Shown here in pieces: positions 9,934-22,100 of a DNA stretch of 64,000 nt. The notes beneath the pieces are model-generated. The model did not search any database, was not told where the DNA came from, and saw nothing but the letters and a program-made list of their open reading frames with translations. The translations under genes and the position numbers were made by a program. Where the stretch lies: assembly GCA_019828595.1 (NCBI GenBank), contig JAHQRK010000005.1:868001-932000 (forward strand). Direction: 5' to 3'. This DNA is from Aphanomyces cochlioides (Eukaryota; Oomycota; Saprolegniomycetes; Saprolegniales; Verrucalvaceae). How positions within the stretch are numbered: position 1 is the stretch's first letter; each line of letters starts with the position of its first letter.

Positions 9934-11796
9934 TTAGACGTTCAAGAAGACAACGTGAGTTCCGTTGATGGAGCCAACGGACGATTTGATAGCACCCGAT
10001 CCCAAGCGGTCCGAGAGGATCTTCTTGAATTCCGATGCAGACAAGAGGGCGAATGGGTTACCAAACAGAGGCGATTTGAGACCCGAACGCTTTTTCATTC
10101 GGTCTTTCCCCTTCACTTCACCAGTATTTGCATGGCTCATCAAACCCCGATCGGTATTCTTGAGGTTGGCGACGTTGTCATCGCTCATCAGACCCCATGG
10201 ATCGGTATTCTTCACGTTGGCGGCATCGCCATTGCTCATCAAACCCCAGGGATCGGTGTTCTTAATGTTGGCGGCATGGTCGGCATTCATCAAACCCCAT
10301 GGATCGGTATTCTTCACGTTGGCGGCATCGCCATTGCTCATTAAACCCCATGGATCGGTATTCTTCACGTTGGCGGCATGGTCGGCATTCATCAAACCCC
10401 ACGGATCAGTGTTCTTGAGGGTGGCAGCGTTGTCAGTGCTCATCAACCCCCAAGGATCGGTATTCTTCACGTTAGCAGCATCGCCATTGCTCATTAAACC
10501 CCATGGATCGGTATTCTTCACGTTGGCGGCATCGCCATTGCTCATCAAACCCCAGGGATCGGTGTTCTTAATGTTGGCGGCATGGTCGGCATTCATCAAA
10601 CCCCATGGATCGGTATTCTTCACGTTGGCGGCATCGCCATTGCTCATTAAACCCCATGGATCGGTATTCTTCACGTTGGCGGCATGGTCGGCATTCATCA
10701 AACCCCACGGATCAGTGTTCTTGAGGGTGGCAGCGTTGTCAGTGCTCATCAACCCCCAAGGATCGGTATTCTTCACGTTAGCAGCATCGCCATTGCTCAT
10801 TAAACCCCATGGATCGGTATTCTTCACGTTGGCGGCATCGCCATTGCTCATCAAACCCCAGGGATCGGTGTTCTTAATGTTGGCGGCATGGTCGGCATTC
10901 ATCAAACCCCATGGATCGGTATTCTTCACGTTGGCGGCATCGCCATTGCTCATCAAACCCCATGGATCGGTGTTCTTGATGTTGGCGGCATGGTCGGCAT
11001 TCATCAAACCCCATGGATCGGTGTTCTTGATGTTGGCGGCATGGTCGGCATTCATCAAACCCCACGGATCAGTGTTCTTGAGGGTGGCAGCGTTGTCAGT
11101 GCTCATCAACCCCCAAGGATCGGTATCCTTCACGTTGGCAGCATCGCCATTGCTCATTAAACCCCAGGGATCGGTGTTCTTGATGTTGGCGGCATGGTCG
11201 GCATTCATCAAACCCCACGGATCAGTGTTCTTGAGGGTGGCGGCATGGTCGGCATTCATCAAACCCCACGGATCAGTGTTCTTGAGGGTGGCAGCGTTGT
11301 CAGTGCTCATCAACCCCCAAGGATCGGTATTCTTCACGTTGGCGGCATGGTCGGCTTTCATCAATCCCCAAGGATCTGTGTTCTTTGTATCGGTTTTCGT
11401 GGCTCCGTTCAACGTTTTATGACGAGTTGTTGATACACCGACAGAGAGTACGGCTGAATTTGGAGTGGAGGTGCGATTGAAAGCGATCAAATTGATCCGT
11501 CCATATTGAGACTCCTTTTGAAGCCAATCCACGCGTTCAGACAGCGTGAAGTTGAGCCACGAGTCAGCTGTCACATTGTCTTGACCCTTGACAGGTCGAG
11601 CGAGACCGTTGATCGCAGCGGCGAATTGCACACGGAGGTTGGCGTCCGTATTGTTTTCCGGCAAGAAGCCAAAGTGCTTGGCCACAAGGCCAGCATCACT
11701 CTCCAGCCATTCATGGAAGGCGGTGTCAATATCAGCGACCGCCGCGGCGGTCGCTGCAAAGGTAGTTATAGCGGCGAGGAGAATTTGCGCGTTCAT
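9934..11796 (-). CDS. Secreted-family protein C with 25 tandem 17-residue DPWGLM repeats
   Basis: This intronless gene encodes 620 residues. The start at 11796 is chosen for its signal peptide (MNAQILLAAITTFAATAAA) and the core promoter just upstream; an upstream in-frame ATG gives no leader. Residues 1-20 are the signal peptide. The N-module (FHEWLESDAGLVAKHFGFLP) and middle module (ERVDWLQKESQYGRINL) follow to about residue 137. Twenty-four 17-residue units, K-N-T-D-P-W-G-L-M followed by eight variable residues, and one shortened unit fill about 138-561. The C-module has NPFALLSASEF, LGSGAIKSSV and HVVFLNV. The variable half alternates between STDNAATL, NADHAAN(V/I) and SNGDAANV. The last unit lost three bases, changing DPWG to DRG. 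The protein should be secreted as a long repeat rod or a multivalent binding surface; function unknown. Confidence 0.85.
   Translation of the reverse strand: MNAQILLAAITTFAATAAAVADIDTAFHEWLESDAGLVAKHFGFLPENNTDANLRVQFAAAINGLARPVKGQDNVTADSWLNFTLSERVDWLQKESQYGRINLIAFNRTSTPNSAVLSVGVSTTRHKTLNGATKTDTKNTDPWGLMKADHAANVKNTDPWGLMSTDNAATLKNTDPWGLMNADHAATLKNTDPWGLMNADHAANIKNTDPWGLMSNGDAANVKDTDPWGLMSTDNAATLKNTDPWGLMNADHAANIKNTDPWGLMNADHAANIKNTDPWGLMSNGDAANVKNTDPWGLMNADHAANIKNTDPWGLMSNGDAANVKNTDPWGLMSNGDAANVKNTDPWGLMSTDNAATLKNTDPWGLMNADHAANVKNTDPWGLMSNGDAANVKNTDPWGLMNADHAANIKNTDPWGLMSNGDAANVKNTDPWGLMSNGDAANVKNTDPWGLMSTDNAATLKNTDPWGLMNADHAANVKNTDPWGLMSNGDAANVKNTDPWGLMNADHAANIKNTDPWGLMSNGDAANVKNTDPWGLMSDDNVANLKNTDRGLMSHANTGEVKGKDRMKKRSGLKSPLFGNPFALLSASEFKKILSDRLGSGAIKSSVGSINGTHVVFLNV
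10114..11385 (-). repeat. Coding tandem repeat: 24 x 51 bp plus one 48-bp unit
   Basis: All units stay in frame. Units 11-16 (10570-10875) and units 17-22 (10264-10569) form two adjacent 306-bp blocks that look identical by eye, so a six-unit higher-order block was duplicated recently. The sequence is also open on the opposite strand for 485 codons, which is a by-product of the repeat. Confidence 0.9.
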
Positions 11797-12215
11797 GGTA
11801 AATTGCAGTATGATGCTTTGATCCACCAAATTCAGACTTGGAGTGATCTGCATGGTTTGGTCTTCTGCAACCTCTTCAATGCAATGATTCAAGCCTTGAC
11901 GCAATTGAAGCAACATGTCATTCTCCATGAGGAGATTCGCGACACCAATGGCCGCAAGATGGAAGATCCATTGAAGCATGTATAGGTATCATTTATTCAG
12001 AGACGCATGGTCAACAGTTCAAAGAATTCAATCCAGAAATATGGAGGACTTCGACGTTAAGCGACATTGGAATGCAACTTCATGGACGAGATGACTCACG
12101 CGTCTCGTTGTCTCATTTCAACTAGCATCGATATTGCAACCACCTCGTGAGAAAGAAGACAATGGAAGCACATTAACATTGTCGATTTCATTCTAAATTG
12201 TGAGAGGGGTGTGAA
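11797..12215. other. Upstream region of gene C, then spacer
   Basis: The first bases hold a core-promoter match for gene C (minus strand, 11800-11813: TCATACTGCAATTT, one mismatch in the Inr). No other gene is seen before the satellite starts at 12216. Confidence 0.5.
11800..11813 (-). promoter_or_regulatory. Oomycete-type core promoter of gene C
   Basis: TCATACTGCAATTT on the minus strand matches TCATTYYN-CAWTTT except for one Inr base. It ends 3 bp before the ATG. Confidence 0.45.
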
Positions 12216-12315
12216 ATGTATATAATGACTGCAACTGTGATATGATTCCTATCACACCGAATGACGCAATATGATTGGAAGTTAATATAATAGATTGACT
12301 TGACGAAAACACAAC

Positions 12316-12465
12316 ATGAACCTCATGAAGATATTCCAGAAGCACATACCAGCAGTACTATCATGCCTAGTCCTCCTTCATGCTAACTGTAATCGAAAGT
12401 TTTCCTTTTTTGTCTCACGTTGTTCTGTGCCGTTTCTCACTCCGGTTATACAAGAGTACATGTAA
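12316..12465 (+). other. 49-codon open frame present in each satellite monomer (example copy)
   Basis: The frame starts at ATG 12316 and ends at TAA 12463-12465. It encodes a signal-peptide-like start (IPAVLSCLVLLHANC) and a short basic tail ending QEYM. It recurs every 922 bp in the left array. The copy at 13238 is frameshifted by one lost T and reads longer. Right-array copies keep the frame despite a substitution. Conservation may only reflect homogenisation; no function is claimed. Confidence 0.3.
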
Positions 12466-12972
12466 TATTGACACATCGAACTCATGCGCTGCAATCTAAG
12501 TGAATGAGTCATGTACCTTGTAGAGGGTGTTTATTGTGCGTGGGCTGATTCAATAGATTATTGCCCTACTACCTACTGTTCAACTTGTAGAGGGGATGCG
12601 AGATTTCTTTTAGACTTTGGCAACGTCAAAAGTTTATAGGGTTATGAGGTAGTGGCGAAGGTGTGGAGATCACATCCGTCATCATTATTTATGACTCCTA
12701 CAGTTTTGTTTATGCCTTAATTGACTATTCGTATAGTTTTCAAGATATCCACAATGCTTTGTGTTTTGTGCTCGACATTTACATATGCTAACAGTACAAT
12801 CAGGCGAGTGAGCGCATAAAACGTCAACAAATGTCGTGTTCTGCTGCAGCTAGCCTAGCTTATATCCGTGCTAGACGTTAAATTTATTCAGAGCATCTTT
12901 GTTTCTCGGTTAGACTTTATGCTGGCGACTAAATGAAGCTTCATATCTGCCAATATTTGTTTGTTGAAAAAC

Positions 12973-13178
12973 CGTGATTGAATCTCTATCACAGTTGCTC
13001 AGAATTTTGCACATTTCAGATCTGCATACTGAAATCAAGTCAAAAACTTGTTTTGAAAATGTTTTTCAGGCATCTGTGATAGATTTCCTATCACACTCAG
13101 ATACAAAAAGATCATGTTTTTATCATAGATGCAGCAGATGTATATAATGACTGCAACTGTGATATGATTCCTATCACA
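12973..13178. promoter_or_regulatory. Three 21-bp inverted-repeat motifs of one monomer
   Basis: TGTGATA-N7-TATCACA occurs at 13075-13095 and 13158-13178, and a degenerate copy (CGTGATT-N7-TATCACA) at 12973-12993. Arm length and 7-bp spacer are the same each time, and the set recurs in every monomer of both arrays. It looks like a binding site for a dimeric protein, so a sequence-specific satellite-binding factor is plausible. Confidence 0.55.
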
Positions 13179-16100
13179 CCGAATGACGCAATATGATTGG
13201 AAGTTAATATAATAGATTGACTTGACGAAAACACAACATGAACCTCATGAAGATATTCCAGAAGCACATACCAGCAGTACTATCATGCCTAGTCCTCCTT
13301 CATGCTAACTGTAATCGAAAGTTTTCCTTTTTGTCTCACGTTGTTCTGTGCCGTTTCTCACTCCGGTTATACAAGAGTACATGTAATATTGACACATCGA
13401 ACTCATGCGCTGCAATCTAAGTGAATGAGTCATGTACCTTGTAGAGGGTGTTTATTGTGCGTGGGCTGATTCAATAGATTATTGCCCTACTACCTACTGT
13501 TCAACTTGTAGAGGGGATGCGAGATTTCTTTTAGACTTTGGCAACGTCAAAAGTTTATAGGGTTATGAGGTAGTGGCGAAGGTGTGGAGATCACATCCGT
13601 CATCATTATTTATGACTCCTACAGTTTTGTTTATGCCTTAATTGACTATTCGTATAGTTTTCAAGATATCCACAATGCTTTGTGTTTTGTGCTCGACATT
13701 TACATATGCTAACAGTACAATCAGGCGAGTGAGCGCATAAAACGTCAACAAATGTCGTGTTCTGCTGCAGCTAGCCTAGCTTATATCCGTGCTAGACGTT
13801 AAATTTATTCAGAGCATCTTTGTTTCTCGGTTAGACTTTATGCTGGCGACTAAATGAAGCTTCATATCTGCCAATATTTGTTTGTTGAAAAACCGTGATT
13901 GAATCTCTATCACAGTTGCTCAGAATTTTGCACATTTCAGATCTGCATACTGAAATCAAGTCAAAAACTTGTTTTGAAAATGTTTTTCAGGCATCTGTGA
14001 TAGATTTCCTATCACACTCAGATACAAAAAGATCATGTTTTTATCATAGATGCAGCAGATGTATATAATGACTGCAACTGTGATATGATTCCTATCACAC
14101 CGAATGACGCAATATGATTGGAAGTTAATATAATAGATTGACTTGACGAAAACACAACATGAACCTCATGAAGATATTCCAGAAGCACATACCAGCAGTA
14201 CTATCATGCCTAGTCCTCCTTCATGCTAACTGTAATCGAAAGTTTTCCTTTTTTGTCTCACGTTGTTCTGTGCCGTTTCTCACTCCGGTTATACAAGAGT
14301 ACATGTAATATTGACACATCGAACTCATGCGCTGCAATCTAAGTGAATGAGTCATGTACCTTGTAGAGGGTGTTTATTGTGCGTGGGCTGATTCAATAGA
14401 TTATTGCCCTACTACCTACTGTTCAACTTGTAGAGGGGATGCGAGATTTCTTTTAGACTTTGGCAACGTCAAAAGTTTATAGGGTTATGAGGTAGTGGCG
14501 AAGGTGTGGAGATCACATCCGTCATCATTATTTATGACTCCTACAGTTTTGTTTATGCCTTAATTGACTATTCGTATAGTTTTCAAGATATCCACAATGC
14601 TTTGTGTTTTGTGCTCGACATTTACATATGCTAACAGTACAATCAGGCGAGTGAGCGCATAAAACGTCAACAAATGTCGTGTTCTGCTGCAGCTAGCCTA
14701 GCTTATATCCGTGCTAGACGTTAAATTTATTCAGAGCATCTTTGTTTCTCGGTTAGACTTTATGCTGGCGACTAAATGAAGCTTCATATCTGCCAATATT
14801 TGTTTGTTGAAAAACCGTGATTGAATCTCTATCACAGTTGCTCAGAATTTTGCACATTTCAGATCTGCATACTGAAATCAAGTCAAAAACTTGTTTTGAA
14901 AATGTTTTTCAGGCATCTGTGATAGATTTCCTATCACACTCAGATACAAAAAGATCATGTTTTTATCATAGATGCAGCAGATGTATATAATGACTGCAAC
15001 TGTGATATGATTCCTATCACACCGAATGACGCAATATGATTGGAAGTTAATATAATAGATTGACTTGACGAAAACACAACATGAACCTCATGAAGATATT
15101 CCAGAAGCACATACCAGCAGTACTATCATGCCTAGTCCTCCTTCATGCTAACTGTAATCGAAAGTTTTCCTTTTTTGTCTCACGTTGTTCTGTGCCGTTT
15201 CTCACTCCGGTTATACAAGAGTACATGTAATATTGACACATCGAACTCATGCGCTGCAATCTAAGTGAATGAGTCATGTACCTTGTAGAGGGTGTTTATT
15301 GTGCGTGGGCTGATTCAATAGATTATTGCCCTACTACCTACTGTTCAACTTGTAGAGGGGATGCGAGATTTCTTTTAGACTTTGGCAACGTCAAAAGTTT
15401 ATAGGGTTATGAGGTAGTGGCGAAGGTGTGGAGATCACATCCGTCATCATTATTTATGACTCCTACAGTTTTGTTTATGCCTTAATTGACTATTCGTATA
15501 GTTTTCAAGATATCCACAATGCTTTGTGTTTTGTGCTCGACATTTACATATGCTAACAGTACAATCAGGCGAGTGAGCGCATAAAACGTCAACAAATGTC
15601 GTGTTCTGCTGCAGCTAGCCTAGCTTATATCCGTGCTAGACGTTAAATTTATTCAGAGCATCTTTGTTTCTCGGTTAGACTTTATGCTGGCGACTAAATG
15701 AAGCTTCATATCTGCCAATATTTGTTTGTTGAAAAACCGTGATTGAATCTCTATCACAGTTGCTCAGAATTTTGCACATTTCAGATCTGCATACTGAAAT
15801 CAAGTCAAAAACTTGTTTTGAAAATGTTTTTCAGGCATCTGTGATAGATTTCCTATCACACTCAGATACAAAAAGATCATGTTTTTATCATAGATGCAGC
15901 AGATGTATATAATGACTGCAACTGTGATATGATTCCTATCACACCGAATGACGCAATATGATTGGAAGTTAATATAATAGATTGACTTGACGAAAACACA
16001 ACATGAACCTCATGAAGATATTCCAGAAGCACATACCAGCAGTACTATCATGCCTAGTCCTCCTTCATGCTAACTGTAATCGAAAGTTTTCCTTTTTTGT

Positions 16101-19100
16101 CTCACGTTGTTCTGTGCCGTTTCTCACTCCGGTTATACAAGAGTACATGTAATATTGACACATCGAACTCATGCGCTGCAATCTAAGTGAATGAGTCATG
16201 TACCTTGTAGAGGGTGTTTATTGTGCGTGGGCTGATTCAATAGATTATTGCCCTACTACCTACTGTTCAACTTGTAGAGGGGATGCGAGATTTCTTTTAG
16301 ACTTTGGCAACGTCAAAAGTTTATAGGGTTATGAGGTAGTGGCGAAGGTGTGGAGATCACATCCGTCATCATTATTTATGACTCCTACAGTTTTGTTTAT
16401 GCCTTAATTGACTATTCGTATAGTTTTCAAGATATCCACAATGCTTTGAGTTTTGTGCTCGACATTTACATATGCTAACAGTACAATCAGGCGAGTGAGC
16501 GCATAAAACGTCAACAAATGTCGTGTTCTGCTGCAGCTAGCCTAGCTTATATCCGTGCTAGACGTTAAATTTATTCAGAGCATCTTTGTTTCTCGGTTAG
16601 ACTTTATGCTGGCGACTAAATGAAGCTTCATATCTGCCAATATTTGTTTGTTGAAAAACCGTGATTGAATCTCTATCACAGTTGCTCAGAATTTTGCACA
16701 TTTCAGATCTGCATACTGAAATCAAGTCAAAAACTTGTTTTGAAAATGTTTTTCAGGCATCTGTGATAGATTTCCTATCACACTCAGATACAAAAAGATC
16801 ATGTTTTTATCATAGATGCAGCAGATGTATATAATGACTGCAACTGTGATATGATTCCTATCACACCGAATGACGCAATATGATTGGAAGTTAATATAAT
16901 AGATTGACTTGACGAAAACACAACATGAACCTCATGAAGATATTCCAGAAGCACATACCAGCAGTACTATCATGCCTAGTCCTCCTTCATGCTAACTGTA
17001 ATCGAAAGTTTTCCTTTTTTGTCTCACGTTGTTCTGTGCCGTTTCTCACTCCGGTTATACAAGAGTACATGTAATATTGACACATCGAACTCATGCGCTG
17101 CAATCTAAGTGAATGAGTCATGTACCTTGTAGAGGGTGTTTATTGTGCGTGGGCTGATTCAATAGATTATTGCCCTACTACCTACTGTTCAACTTGTAGA
17201 GGGGATGCGAGATTTCTTTTAGACTTTGGCAACGTCAAAAGTTTATAGGGTTATGAGGTAGTGGCGAAGGTGTGGAGATCACATCCGTCATCATTATTTA
17301 TGACTCCTACAGTTTTGTTTATGCCTTAATTGACTATTCGTATAGTTTTCAAGATATCCACAATGCTTTGTGTTTTGTGCTCGACATTTACATATGCTAA
17401 CAGTACAATCAGGCGAGTGAGCGCATAAAACGTCAACAAATGTCGTGTTCTGCTGCAGCTAGCCTAGCTTATATCCGTGCTAGACGTTAAATTTATTCAG
17501 AGCATCTTTGTTTCTCGGTTAGACTTTATGCTGGCGACTAAATGAAGCTTCATATCTGCCAATATTTGTTTGTTGAAAAACCGTGATTGAATCTCTATCA
17601 CAGTTGCTCAGAATTTTGCACATTTCAGATCTGCATACTGAAATCAAGTCAAAAACTTGTTTTGAAAATGTTTTTCAGGCATCTGTGATAGATTTCCTAT
17701 CACACTCAGATACAAAAAGATCATGTTTTTATCATAGATGCAGCAGATGTATATAATGACTGCAACTGTGATATGATTCCTATCACACCGAATGACGCAA
17801 TATGATTGGAAGTTAATATAATAGATTGACTTGACGAAAACACAACATGAACCTCATGAAGATATTCCAGAAGCACATACCAGCAGTACTATCATGCCTA
17901 GTCCTCCTTCATGCTAACTGTAATCGAAAGTTTTCCTTTTTTGTCTCACGTTGTTCTGTGCCGTTTCTCACTCCGGTTATACAAGAGTACATGTAATATT
18001 GACACATCGAACTCATGCGCTGCAATCTAAGTGAATGAGTCATGTACCTTGTAGAGGGTGTTTATTGTGCGTGGGCTGATTCAATAGATTATTGCCCTAC
18101 TACCTACTGTTCAACTTGTAGAGGGGATGCGAGATTTCTTTTAGACTTTGGCAACGTCAAAAGTTTATAGGGTTATGAGGTAGTGGCGAAGGTGTGGAGA
18201 TCACATCCGTCATCATTATTTATGACTCCTACAGTTTTGTTTATGCCTTAATTGACTATTCGTATAGTTTTCAAGATATCCACAATGCTTTGTGTTTTGT
18301 GCTCGACATTTACATATGCTAACAGTACAATCAGGCGAGTGAGCGCATAAAACGTCAACAAATGTCGTGTTCTGCTGCAGCTAGCCTAGCTTATATCCGT
18401 GCTAGACGTTAAATTTATTCAGAGCATCTTTGTTTCTCGGTTAGACTTTATGCTGGCGACTAAATGAAGCTTCATATCTGCCAATATTTGTTTGTTGAAA
18501 AACCGTGATTGAATCTCTATCACAGTTGCTCAGAATTTTGCACATTTCAGATCTGCATACTGAAATCAAGTCAAAAACTTGTTTTGAAAATGTTTTTCAG
18601 GCATCTGTGATAGATTTCCTATCACACTCAGATACAAAAAGATCATGTTTTTATCATAGATGCAGCAGATGTATATAATGACTGCAACTGTGATATGATT
18701 CCTATCACACCGAATGACGCAATATGATTGGAAGTTAATATAATAGATTGACTTGACGAAAACACAACATGAACCTCATGAAGATATTCCAGAAGCACAT
18801 ACCAGCAGTACTATCATGCCTAGTCCTCCTTCATGCTAACTGTAATCGAAAGTTTTCCTTTTTTGTCTCACGTTGTTCTGTGCCGTTTCTCACTCCGGTT
18901 ATACAAGAGTACATGTAATATTGACACATCGAACTCATGCGCTGCAATCTAAGTGAATGAGTCATGTACCTTGTAGAGGGTGTTTATTGTGCGTGGGCTG
19001 ATTCAATAGATTATTGCCCTACTACCTACTGTTCAACTTGTAGAGGGGATGCGAGATTTCTTTTAGACTTTGGCAACGTCAAAATTTATAGGGTTATGAG

Positions 19101-22100
19101 GTAGTGGCGAAGGTGTGGAGATCACATCCGTCATCATTATTTATGACTCCTACAGTTTTGTTTATGCCTTAATTGACTATTCGTATAGTTTTCAAGATAT
19201 CCACAATGCTTTGTGTTTTGTGCTCGACATTTACATATGCTAACAGTACAATCAGGCGAGTGAGCGCATAAAACGTCAACAAATGTCGTGTTCTGCTGCA
19301 GCTAGCCTAGCTTATATCCGTGCTAGACGTTAAATTTATTCAGAGCATCTTTGTTTCTCGGTTAGACTTTATGCTGGCGACTAAATGAAGCTTCATATCT
19401 GCCAATATTTGTTTGTTGAAAAACCGTGATTGAATCTCTATCACAGTTGCTCAGAATTTTGCACATTTCAGATCTGCATACTGAAATCAAGTCAAAAACT
19501 TGTTTTGAAAATGTTTTTCAGGCATCTGTGATAGATTTCCTATCACACTCAGATACAAAAAGATCATGTTTTTATCATAGATGCAGCAGATGTATATAAT
19601 GACTGCAACTGTGATATGATTCCTATCACACCGAATGACGCAATATGATTGGAAGTTAATATAATAGATTGACTTGACGAAAACACAACATGAACCTCAT
19701 GAAGATATTCCAGAAGCACATACCAGCAGTACTATCATGCCTAGTCCTCCTTCATGCTAACTGTAATCGAAAGTTTTCCTTTTTTGTCTCACGTTGTTCT
19801 GTGCCGTTTCTCACTCCGGTTATACAAGAGTACATGTAATATTGACACATCGAACTCATGCGCTGCAATCTAAGTGAATGAGTCATGTACCTTGTAGAGG
19901 GTGTTTATTGTGCGTGGGCTGATTCAATAGATTATTGCCCTACTACCTACTGTTCAACTTGTAGAGGGGATGCGAGATTTCTTTTAGACTTTGGCAACGT
20001 CAAAAGTTTATAGGGTTATGAGGTAGTGGCGAAGGTGTGGAGATCACATCCGTCATCATTATTTATGACTCCTACAGTTTTGTTTATGCCTTAATTGACT
20101 ATTCGTATAGTTTTCAAGATATCCACAATGCTTTGTGTTTTGTGCTCGACATTTACATATGCTAACAGTACAATCAGGCGAGTGAGCGCATAAAACGTCA
20201 ACAAATGTCGTGTTCTGCTGCAGCTAGCCTAGCTTATATCCGTGCTAGACGTTAAATTTATTCAGAGCATCTTTGTTTCTCGGTTAGACTTTATGCTGGC
20301 GACTAAATGAAGCTTCATATCTGCCAATATTTGTTTGTTGAAAAACCGTGATTGAATCTCTATCACAGTTGCTCAGAATTTTGCACATTTCAGATCTGCA
20401 TACTGAAATCAAGTCAAAAACTTGTTTTGAAAATGTTTTTCAGGCATCTGTGATAGATTTCCTATCACACTCAGATACAAAAAGATCATGTTTTTATCAT
20501 AGATGCAGCAGATGTATATAATGACTGCAACTGTGATATGATTCCTATCACACCGAATGACGCAATATGATTGGAAGTTAATATAATAGATTGACTTGAC
20601 GAAAACACAACATGAACCTCATGAAGATATTCCAGAAGCACATACCAGCAGTACTATCATGCCTAGTCCTCCTTCATGCTAACTGTAATCGAAAGTTTTC
20701 CTTTTTTGTCTCACGTTGTTCTGTGCCGTTTCTCACTCCGGTTATACAAGAGTACATGTAATATTGACACATCGAACTCATGCGCTGCAATCTAAGTGAA
20801 TGAGTCATGTACCTTGTAGAGGGTGTTTATTGTGCGTGGGCTGATTCAATAGATTATTGCCCTACTACCTACTGTTCAACTTGTAGAGGGGATGCGAGAT
20901 TTCTTTTAGACTTTGGCAACGTCAAAAGTTTATAGGGTTATGAGGTAGTGGCGAAGGTGTGGAGATCACATCCGTCATCATTATTTATGACTCCTACAGT
21001 TTTGTTTATGCCTTAATTGACTATTCGTATAGTTTTCAAGATATCCACAATGCTTTGTGTTTTGTGCTCGACATTTACATATGCTAACAGTACAATCAGG
21101 CGAGTGAGCGCATAAAACGTCAACAAATGTCGTGTTCTGCTGCAGCTAGCCTAGCTTATATCCGTGCTAGACGTTAAATTTATTCAGAGCATCTTTGTTT
21201 CTCGGTTAGACTTTATGCTGGCGACTAAATGAAGCTTCATATCTGCCAATATTTGTTTGTTGAAAAACCGTGATTGAATCTCTATCACAGTTGCTCAGAA
21301 TTTTGCACATTTCAGATCTGCATACTGAAATCAAGTCAAAAACTTGTTTTGAAAATGTTTTTCAGGCATCTGTGATAGATTTCCTATCACACTCAGATAC
21401 AAAAAGATCATGTTTTTATCATAGATGCAGCAGATGTATATAATGACTGCAACTGTGATATGATTCCTATCACACCGAATGACGCAATATGATTGGAAGT
21501 TAATATAATAGGTTGACTTGACGAAAACACAACATGAACCTCATGAAGATATTCCAGAAGCACATACCAGCAGTACTATCATGCCTAGTCCTCCTTCATG
21601 CTAACTGTAATCGAAAGTTTTCCTTTTTTGTCTCACGTTGTTCTGTGCCGTTTCTCACTCCGGTTATACAAGAGTACATGTAATATTGACACATCGAACT
21701 CATGCGCTGCAATCTAAGTGAATGAGTCATGTACCTTGTAGAGGGTGTTTATTGTGCGTGGGCTGATTCAATAGATTATTGCCCTACTACCTACTGTTCA
21801 ACTTGTAGAGGGGATGCGAGATTTCTTTTAGACTTTGGCAACGTCAAAAGTTTATAGGGTTATGAGGTAGTGGCGAAGGTGTGGAGATCACATCCGTCAT
21901 CATTATTTATGACTCCTACAGTTTTGTTTATGCCTTAATTGACTATTCGTATAGTTTTCAAGATATCCACAATGCTTTGTGTTTTGTGCTCGACATTTAC
22001 ATATGCTAACAGTACAATCAGGCGAGTGAGCGCATAAAACGTCAACAAATGTCGTGTTCTGCTGCAGCTAGCCTAGCTTATATCCGTGCTAGACGTTAAA

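Noticed and set aside
9965..11422. 485-codon plus-strand frame across the repeat gene
   Set aside because: It is the mirror of the 51-bp coding repeat on the minus strand; it lacks a leader, and the minus frame matches the family.
13238..13420. 60-codon frame in the second satellite monomer
   Set aside because: It is the common 49-codon satellite frame lengthened by a one-base loss.
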